From NCBI GenBank assembly GCA_029287695.1, contig JARFQQ010000217.1, positions 1 to 11,177 of the forward strand: a stretch of 11,177 bases of DNA, given 5' to 3'. Below the pieces are notes generated by a model. It did no database searches and was not told where the DNA came from. It worked only from the letters and a program-made list of their open reading frames with translations. Position 1 is the first letter of the stretch; each line of letters opens with the position of its first letter. This stretch comes from Gammaproteobacteria bacterium. Lineage in GTDB: Bacteria; Pseudomonadota; Gammaproteobacteria; Chromatiales; Chromatiaceae. A program made the translations under genes and the position numbers. Shown here in pieces: positions 5,287-11,177 of this stretch.

Positions 5287-6159
5287 TTAAAGGCGCTCGA
5301 CATTGACAGCCACTCCCAGTCGATGCTTGCCACCGCCATAGACAACGCCCTTGAGCGGCGCGACATCGGCATAATCTCGTCCCCAGGCTGTCGTAATATG
5401 CTGATCGAGAGGAATCCTGGCGTTGGTCGGGTCGAAATCCATCCAGCCGCGCTGGGGTACGTAGATGCTGAACCAGGCATGTGACGCATCGACACCGACC
5501 AGCTTCTCCTTTCCCTCCGGCGGCAGAGTCTCGATATAGCCACTCACATAACGTGCCGCGAGCCCCATCGAGCGCAGGCAGGCAATCGCGAGATGCGCAA
5601 AATCCTGACACACGCCGCGCCTGTGGGCGATGACATCCTGTAGCGGGGTCGCGATAGTCGAGAATCCCGGGTCATAGGTGAAATCCCGGTTGATGCGATG
5701 CATCAGGTCTTCCACGCCTTCGATCAGTGAGCGTCCCGCTGGAAAAGATGACTGCGCATACTCGACGACTGCCGGACCGGCTTCGGTAAAATCCGTGCGC
5801 AGGAGGTAGAGTCGAGCCTCCAGTGTGTCGGTATCCTTTTCCGTCTTCATCATCTCTGCTGCACTCTCCCAGCTGACAGGAAACAGCATGTCGAGAGCCG
5901 CACCGGTTTCCAGCTCAACCTCGCTGGTTGCCCGAACGACCAGCCTGTTATGGGGCTTCTCTATTGAGAAATTGACCTGTCTGTTTCCAAAAAGATCTGT
6001 CCACTCATTCACGCTGGATGGTTGTGGTTCGATGTGTAAAGCACTCGAGAGACAACGCTGCTGGCGGGTGTTGCGCACCAGGAGGCGTGCCACGTTGTGA
6101 CAGAGGGAAACATTGCTGCTGTAGTCATAGGTTGTCGAGTGGGTGACGCGGTATCTCAT
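5287..6159 (-). CDS. Transglutaminase-like cysteine protein (COG1305)
   Basis: A 290-residue protein. It has an N-terminal beta-rich Bact_transglu_N region (1-90, beginning MRYRVTHSTTYDYS with HNVARLLVRNT) and a C-terminal transglutaminase/papain-like core. The catalytic triad is intact: Cys184 in RRGVCQDFAHLA, His227 in DASHAWFSIY and Asp243 in DFDPTN. Proteins of this fold cleave amide bonds or transfer acyl groups to amines. In Anbu clusters this one is predicted to act as a peptidase or amidase on a ligase product. There is no signal peptide, so cytosolic action is expected. The start ATG (6159-6157) has a GGGGA Shine-Dalgarno 6 bases away and overlaps the stop of the upstream ATP-grasp gene in ATGA, implying translational coupling. 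It is the last gene of its operon, ending convergent to Anbu. Confidence 0.92.
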   Translation of the reverse strand: MRYRVTHSTTYDYSSNVSLCHNVARLLVRNTRQQRCLSSALHIEPQPSSVNEWTDLFGNRQVNFSIEKPHNRLVVRATSEVELETGAALDMLFPVSWESAAEMMKTEKDTDTLEARLYLLRTDFTEAGPAVVEYAQSSFPAGRSLIEGVEDLMHRINRDFTYDPGFSTIATPLQDVIAHRRGVCQDFAHLAIACLRSMGLAARYVSGYIETLPPEGKEKLVGVDASHAWFSIYVPQRGWMDFDPTNARIPLDQHITTAWGRDYADVAPLKGVVYGGGKHRLGVAVNVERL

Positions 6160-8726
6160 GAGTCTTCCCCGGAACGCAGCCGGACAAGCTGATGCGGCAT
6201 TTCGGCAGCCTGGAAGTAGGCGGCAGTGATGGCATTGGAGAGAGCCGGCAATCTCCCGGCGAGGACACCGAGAAATTCATGCAGCAACTCGCGCGATCCT
6301 GTCTGTTTGGTGGTTGTGGAGAGACGATTGATATCCGCGAGCCTGACCAGTGTTGCCGTTTCGAGAGCGAGTCGCTCGATTTCACTGCGGCTGCCCGTAT
6401 CCCGCTTGTCTGGCAGGCCGGCAACATGTTCCTCGATCCTTGTCATCTGGTAGGCAAGCGAACGTGGATTGTTCTCGTCACAAATGACGAGATCGAGCAT
6501 GAGTGGAATCTCTGCATCCTCGCGATAGCGCCGCCTGTAGGTCATGAGGCTGTCCACGATGGTGAGCACAGAGTCGCGCAGGAGACTCTCGTCGTCGATG
6601 CCATGGGATGTGGAGAGCATGCTTTCCAGCAGCCGGCTGATTTGCAGGGCGCGTTCGATCCGCCGCCCCATGTCGAGAAAACGCCAGCTGCGGCCACGCG
6701 TGATGTTTTCGAGCGTCAGGCCTGAAAAAGCCGTCAGGGCCGTGATGAGATTGTCGAATTCATCGAGCGCATCGATGATATTCCCGGGCTTAATATTATA
6801 AAGCGCATTAGATTCATCATCTATATCATTGATAATACGCCATGTATCCGAAGAAAGCCTGTCACGCACCGAGCGCGCGGTACGCAGAAAGGAGGAGAGT
6901 GTCTGCATCAGACTGCCGGAGCTGGAGCGATCGCAAATGACGCGGTATAACTCGTTCCGCGCTGCCTCTGGATCACCCGTGGGCAGATTGAGAAAACCCG
7001 GCCAGGTCATGGTCTGCTTCGTCACGCTCACGAGCAGCCTGTCGAACGCCTGCGTGCCGGCACCCTCCCCCGTCTCGAGAAATTGCAGCGCCAGTCGCAG
7101 CAGGCGGCTGACAAATTCCGCACGCTCTGCATAGCGCCCGGTCCAGAACATGTTGTCTGCGACGCGCCCCGGGACAGCACCATGCCTCTCCGGGACATAG
7201 ACAGCATGCTGGCGCTCGCCGAGGAGGCTGACCTGTTTCTCCGGCTCTGTCGCAAGCACCCAGGTATCCTTGCTGATACCACCCGCCTGGCTCGTCACGA
7301 TCAGCTGGTCGTTGCTGGAACCGACCCGCGTCAACCCTCCTGGCATCACCATGTAGCCATGCTCCTCGGCAACGAGAAATGCGCGCAGGACAGCATGGCG
7401 CGGCTTTAGGCTGTCGCCATCGAAAACCGGCAGGCTCGACATTGGAAGACGCTCCTGGGCGATATAGTGGAGAGGGTTCGCCTGAATCCTGGCTTTCAGT
7501 TCCTCGCGATCTGCTGTCGATAACTCATCGCCGAAACGCGATCGAAAACCCATGGATTGATGCACGGGCTTGATAACCAGATTCTCCAGGTTGGCGAGGA
7601 CATGCTGACGCTCGAGCGGATCGCCGCACCACCAGGTCTCCACGGACGGCAGCATGAGCTCCTGTCCAAGCAGCAGGCGGGCAAGCTCGGGAAGATAGCG
7701 CAAGAGTGCAGGACTTTCGAGGATGCCGCTGCCAAGCGGATTGGCCACAGCAACATTCCCGGCACGCACTGCGTTCATCAGTCCGGGAACCCCGAGATAG
7801 GAATCCTCGCGTAACTCGACGGGGTCGCAGTAGCTGTCATCCATGCGGCGCAGGATGACATGGACGGGGCGTAAGCCCTCCAGTGTCTTGAGCCACACCC
7901 GCTCTTCGCGCACGACCAGGTCGCTGCCCTCGACAAGCGTATAGCCGAGATAGTTGGCTAGATAGGCATGCTCGAAGTAAGACTCGTTTGCAGGCCCGGG
8001 ACTCAGCAGGACGATCGTTGCCTCTTTCTCGTCACTCGAGGGCGCATGACTGTCCAGCGTATGGCGTACGGTTCTGAAATAGCTTGCCAGACGGTGTGTA
8101 TGTGAATCCCGGAAAAGGCTCGGCAGGACGCGCGAAATGACGATCCTGTTCTCGAGCGCATAGCCGGAGCCGGAGGGGGCCTGGGTTCTGTCACTGAGAA
8201 CGCATGTCTCGCCGTTGCGGTCTCGCACGAGATCTGCAGCATAAAAGACAAGCTGACTCGAGATGGCCATCCCGGGGTTGATACAGGGAATCAGGTATCC
8301 GGGATGCGAATGGAGCAACTCTGGCGGCAATACCCCCTGACTGACGAGCTTTCGTGGTCCGTAGAGGTCCTGCAGGAGCAGGTTGAGTAATTCGGCACGT
8401 TGCATGAGCCCGCTTTCGAGGCCGGCCCAGGTATCACTTTCGAGGAGATGTGGTATGAGGTCGAGTTTCCAGGGACGTGTCGTGCCGCCACGCTCGCCAT
8501 AGAAATTGTAGGTGACGTCGTTCTCGCGCATCTGGCGCCAGGTTTCATCGCGCCGCTTGCGCAACTCCACCGGCCCCATCTGTTCAAGCGCCTCCATGAG
8601 ATAAAGCCAGTGCGGACGCACCTCCCCTGCAGGGTCGCACATTTCATCGTGACAGCCGGGCGGAATATAGTCCGTGCAAAGCGAGCGTGCGCTATCCGGT
8701 GTGATCTCTGTCGATTTCTGTTTCAA
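6156..8726 (-). CDS. Circularly permuted ATP-grasp ligase fused to Alpha-E domain
   Basis: An 856-residue fusion of two parts that in other genomes are often separate proteins (COG2308 and COG2307). Residues about 20-500 are a circularly permuted ATP-grasp domain: RVRPHW-like EVRPHW (35-40), NFYGERGGTTRPW (74-86), SGSGYALENR (185-194), LLSPGP (240-245), GSGILESPAL (332-341), NLVIKP (382-387), YIAQERLP (421-428) and MPGGLTRVG (461-469). This predicts ATP-dependent carboxylate-amine ligation. Residues about 515-845 are the all-helical Alpha-E domain, starting at VADNMFWTGRYAERAE (522-537). The start is TTG (8726-8724): no ATG lies between it and the upstream in-frame TAG, and the next in-frame Met (29) would cut the conserved CHDEM segment. 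An AGAAG sequence 8 bases upstream is a weak ribosome site. The gene lies 75 bases after the DUF2126 gene and overlaps the transglutaminase gene. The amide product is unknown. Confidence 0.93.
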   Translation of the reverse strand: MKQKSTEITPDSARSLCTDYIPPGCHDEMCDPAGEVRPHWLYLMEALEQMGPVELRKRRDETWRQMRENDVTYNFYGERGGTTRPWKLDLIPHLLESDTWAGLESGLMQRAELLNLLLQDLYGPRKLVSQGVLPPELLHSHPGYLIPCINPGMAISSQLVFYAADLVRDRNGETCVLSDRTQAPSGSGYALENRIVISRVLPSLFRDSHTHRLASYFRTVRHTLDSHAPSSDEKEATIVLLSPGPANESYFEHAYLANYLGYTLVEGSDLVVREERVWLKTLEGLRPVHVILRRMDDSYCDPVELREDSYLGVPGLMNAVRAGNVAVANPLGSGILESPALLRYLPELARLLLGQELMLPSVETWWCGDPLERQHVLANLENLVIKPVHQSMGFRSRFGDELSTADREELKARIQANPLHYIAQERLPMSSLPVFDGDSLKPRHAVLRAFLVAEEHGYMVMPGGLTRVGSSNDQLIVTSQAGGISKDTWVLATEPEKQVSLLGERQHAVYVPERHGAVPGRVADNMFWTGRYAERAEFVSRLLRLALQFLETGEGAGTQAFDRLLVSVTKQTMTWPGFLNLPTGDPEAARNELYRVICDRSSSGSLMQTLSSFLRTARSVRDRLSSDTWRIINDIDDESNALYNIKPGNIIDALDEFDNLITALTAFSGLTLENITRGRSWRFLDMGRRIERALQISRLLESMLSTSHGIDDESLLRDSVLTIVDSLMTYRRRYREDAEIPLMLDLVICDENNPRSLAYQMTRIEEHVAGLPDKRDTGSRSEIERLALETATLVRLADINRLSTTTKQTGSRELLHEFLGVLAGRLPALSNAITAAYFQAAEMPHQLVRLRSGEDS

Positions 8727-8801
8727 GGTGATTCTTCTTGCGAGAATGCGATGCGGCTATAGAAGACTTTACGCATTTATCATCCGCAGGGAAACAGCCG
8801 T

Positions 8802-11177
8802 CTAGCACCCGGGTAACTTGCGCAGGTCAAGCGTCCAGGGGTATTCACTGGTCGTCTCCTCGAATTCGGGATCGAATTCTCCCTGGGTGTGTCCGATATC
8901 GCGGAAACGCGCAATGCGACGTGATTCGGCTTCGTTGGCATTGACAGGGAAAGTCTCATAGTTACGCCCGCCCGGGTGTCCCGAGAAATAGGTGCAACCA
9001 CCGATTGAGCGCCTGTTCCAGGTGTCGTAGATATCGAACACGAGCGGCGTATGGACGCCGATGGTCGGATGCAGTCCAGAAGGAGGCTGCCACGCCTTGT
9101 AGCGCACTCCGGCGACGAATTCGCCCCTGCGGCCGGTCGACCGCAAGGGCACGCGCCGGCCATTGCACAGCACGATATGGCGATCTTCTGTCATGCCATT
9201 GATTCTGACCTGCAGACGTTCCACAGCGGAGTCGACGAATCGTGAGGTGCCCTGGGCAGTCACCTCTTCTCCAAGGACATGCCAGGGTTCGACGGCCGTC
9301 CTGAGCTCAAGGTGGATATCCTGCCGGGTGATCTCGCCGATGTGGGGAAAGCGAAACTCGAGGAATGGCGCAAACCACTCGAGCCTGACCGGATAACCGA
9401 AAGACTGCAGTTCGCAAATGACATCCTCCAGGTCCTGCCAGACGTAGTGCGGCAACATGAACCTGTCATGCAGCTCGGTTCCCCAGCGCACCGGTTTTTT
9501 ACGGTATGGCTCCCGCCAGAAGCGCGCGATGAGTGCCCGGAGCAGCAACATCTGCACAATACTCATGCGCGCGTGCGGCGGCATTTCGAAAGCACGGAAT
9601 TCAACCAGGCCGAGACGTCCGCTGACTCTCTCGGGTGAGTAGAGTTTGTCGATGCAGAACTCCGAGCGATGCGTATTGCCGGTCAGGTCGACCAGCAGGT
9701 TTCGCAACAGCCGGTCGACAATCCAGGGCGATGGCGTCTCCCCTTCCGGGATCTGCTGGAAGGCGATCTCGAGTTCGTAGAGACTTTCGTTGCGACCCTC
9801 ATCGACGCGTGGCGCCTGCGAGGTCGGACCGATGAAAAGACCACTGAAAAGATAGGAGAGCCCGGGGTGATGCTGCCAGTAGGTCACGAGGCTCTGCAGC
9901 AGGTCCGGCCGGCGCAGCATCGGGCTGTCCGCCGGCGTCAGCCCGCCGATGGTGACATGGTTGCCGCCACCGGTTCCGGTATGGCGACCGTCGAGCATGA
10001 ACTTCTCGGTCGCCAGCCGCGAGAGCCGCGCCTCTTCGTAGAGGGCTTGCGTATTCGTCACGAGTTCATCCCAGCTCTTCGCCGGGTGAATGTTGACCTC
10101 GATGACGCCAGGATCAGGCGTGATCGCAAAGCGTTTCAGACGATGGTCGCCGGGCGGCTCGTACCCTTCGAGGATCACGGGTATCTCGAGCTCGGCGGCG
10201 GTTGCCTCGATGGAACGGACCAGGTCGAGAAAGTGCTCCAGATGGGTAACGGGCGGCAGGAAGACGTAGAGCTTGCCGTCCCGTGGTTCCACGCAGAGGG
10301 CTGTGTGTATCAGCTTGCCGGCTTCCATACCGGGGGCTTCTCTCTCGCTGGTAGCTGCGGGGGTTGCTGCTGCATTGCCCGAGGGTTGCTGTTCCCTGTA
10401 GCCGAAGGGCGCGGATGCCTGTGGCCGCACAATCTGGTAGCGGCGTGCGATTTCGCCATAAATATCGCCAAGTTCCGGCCGCGATTCAAAGGTGCAACGC
10501 TCGATGAAAGTTTCACGCTCGCCCTTTTCCACCCATGGCAGCGCATCAAGCGGCAGCCGGTAACCCATTGGGGAGTCACCCGGCAACAGAAAAAGACGAC
10601 CGCGCCTGAATGACCAGGGCAAGCTCGCCCACCCCGGCTGCGAGGCAGTGTCATCCCACTTCAGCGGCAGGATATATCCCGTTGCCTTGCCAAGACCGCG
10701 GTCAAAAATCCGCCTCAGGCGCGAGCGTTCCTGCCGGTTCTCGAGCTTGTTGTCGGAGACATCGACGTTTTCCGGCAAGGTTCCCTCTTTCCACATGTAA
10801 TAGAAAGCATCCTCGTAGCCGGCTTGCACCGTCTCATCCGAAATGCCGAGATAGCGTGTCAGTGTGCTGACAAAGCGTTGCGCATCGGGGATATCGAGCT
10901 GTCGGGAAGTGTTCTCGTCCGCAAGCCAGCGAGGATCGTTCCACACAGGTACCCCGTCAGCACGCCAGAAACAGCCAAGTGCCCAGCGAGGAAGCGGTTC
11001 GCCCGGGTACCACTTGCCCTGCCCGTAATGGAGCACGGCACCCGGGGCAAAACGTTGCTGCAGCCTCTGAAGGAGATCGACAGCCAGTTCCCGCTTCTTC
11101 TTGCCAAGGGCGTTGATATTCCACTCGGCGCCATCCATGTCATCGATGGAGACGAAGGTCGGTTCGCCGCCCATCGT
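8802..11177 (-). CDS. DUF2126 putative amidoligase (COG4196), N-terminus missing
   Basis: The reading frame is open to the right edge; 791 C-terminal codons are visible. The ATG at 11174 is internal: TMGGEPTFVSIDD is a conserved mid-protein motif of this roughly 1,100-residue family, so about 300 residues with the usual N-terminal transglutaminase-like domain are beyond the window. Counting from that Met, the visible part has KWYPGEPLPRWALG (54-67), EGYEPPGDHRLKRF (336-349), IEVNIHP (358-364) and HTGTGGGNHVTIGG (398-411), the signature of a glutamine-synthetase-fold carboxylate-amine ligase core. An Ala/Pro/Ser-rich linker (about 261-285) separates the segments. It ends TLDLRKLPGC with TAG at 8804-8802. 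It is the most upstream visible gene of the operon leading to the ATP-grasp and transglutaminase genes. Enzymatic activity is predicted from family analysis, not proven. Confidence 0.92.
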   Translation of the reverse strand, partial: TMGGEPTFVSIDDMDGAEWNINALGKKKRELAVDLLQRLQQRFAPGAVLHYGQGKWYPGEPLPRWALGCFWRADGVPVWNDPRWLADENTSRQLDIPDAQRFVSTLTRYLGISDETVQAGYEDAFYYMWKEGTLPENVDVSDNKLENRQERSRLRRIFDRGLGKATGYILPLKWDDTASQPGWASLPWSFRRGRLFLLPGDSPMGYRLPLDALPWVEKGERETFIERCTFESRPELGDIYGEIARRYQIVRPQASAPFGYREQQPSGNAAATPAATSEREAPGMEAGKLIHTALCVEPRDGKLYVFLPPVTHLEHFLDLVRSIEATAAELEIPVILEGYEPPGDHRLKRFAITPDPGVIEVNIHPAKSWDELVTNTQALYEEARLSRLATEKFMLDGRHTGTGGGNHVTIGGLTPADSPMLRRPDLLQSLVTYWQHHPGLSYLFSGLFIGPTSQAPRVDEGRNESLYELEIAFQQIPEGETPSPWIVDRLLRNLLVDLTGNTHRSEFCIDKLYSPERVSGRLGLVEFRAFEMPPHARMSIVQMLLLRALIARFWREPYRKKPVRWGTELHDRFMLPHYVWQDLEDVICELQSFGYPVRLEWFAPFLEFRFPHIGEITRQDIHLELRTAVEPWHVLGEEVTAQGTSRFVDSAVERLQVRINGMTEDRHIVLCNGRRVPLRSTGRRGEFVAGVRYKAWQPPSGLHPTIGVHTPLVFDIYDTWNRRSIGGCTYFSGHPGGRNYETFPVNANEAESRRIARFRDIGHTQGEFDPEFEETTSEYPWTLDLRKLPGC

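Noticed and set aside
4721..5611. 296-codon minus-strand frame antisense to Anbu and the end of the transglutaminase gene
   Set aside because: Spans two well-supported genes on other frames, Cys/Arg-rich composition typical of an antisense shadow, no motif recognised.
9669..10613. 314-codon plus-strand frame antisense to DUF2126
   Set aside because: Fully inside a conserved coding region; no recognisable protein features.

Overview
The window looks like chromosomal DNA of a GC-rich gammaproteobacterium. The evidence is a WaaA (Kdo transferase) gene coupled to a DUF374 acyltransferase-like gene, a DUF2970 membrane protein, and REP-type intergenic repeats. The repeat style and the secreted thioredoxin-like protein are reminiscent of Chromatiales-like sulfur oxidisers, but that placement is a guess. 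No mobile element, tRNA, rRNA or CRISPR array was seen.

Layout, left to right. (1) 1-200, minus: 5' end of a secreted, probably thioredoxin-like protein, divergent across an AT-rich gap from a plus-strand pair: an atypical protein-L-isoaspartate methyltransferase-like gene (516-1166) and a small DUF2970 membrane protein (1166-1390) that shares one base with it. (2) 1391-1717: a gene-free stretch between convergent genes, packed with four different repeat elements. (3) 1718-3645, minus: waaA followed by a DUF374 acyltransferase-like gene with an ATGA overlap, a lipid A/LPS or envelope-lipid unit. (4) 3646-3866: a divergent control region with a good sigma-54 promoter match facing an ANTAR-domain regulator (3867-4430, plus). 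(5) 4502-5236, plus: Anbu, the bacterial proteasome-like peptidase. (6) 5287 to the right edge, minus: a transglutaminase-like protein, an 856-residue circularly permuted ATP-grasp/Alpha-E fusion, and a DUF2126 putative amidoligase that runs off the window.

Blocks 5 and 6 form the Anbu/amidoligase cluster known from comparative genomics: a predicted system in which ATP-dependent amide-bond formation (ATP-grasp and DUF2126) is paired with amide hydrolysis or transfer (transglutaminase fold) and an N-terminal-threonine peptidase (Anbu). Its physiological substrate is, to my knowledge, not established. Here Anbu is convergent with the other three genes rather than in their operon, and lies directly downstream, on the same strand, of an ANTAR regulator with a predicted sigma-54 promoter and a receiver domain lacking the phospho-acceptor aspartate. 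This suggests, as inference only, nitrogen- or stress-responsive control of the peptidase arm, separate from the ligase arm.
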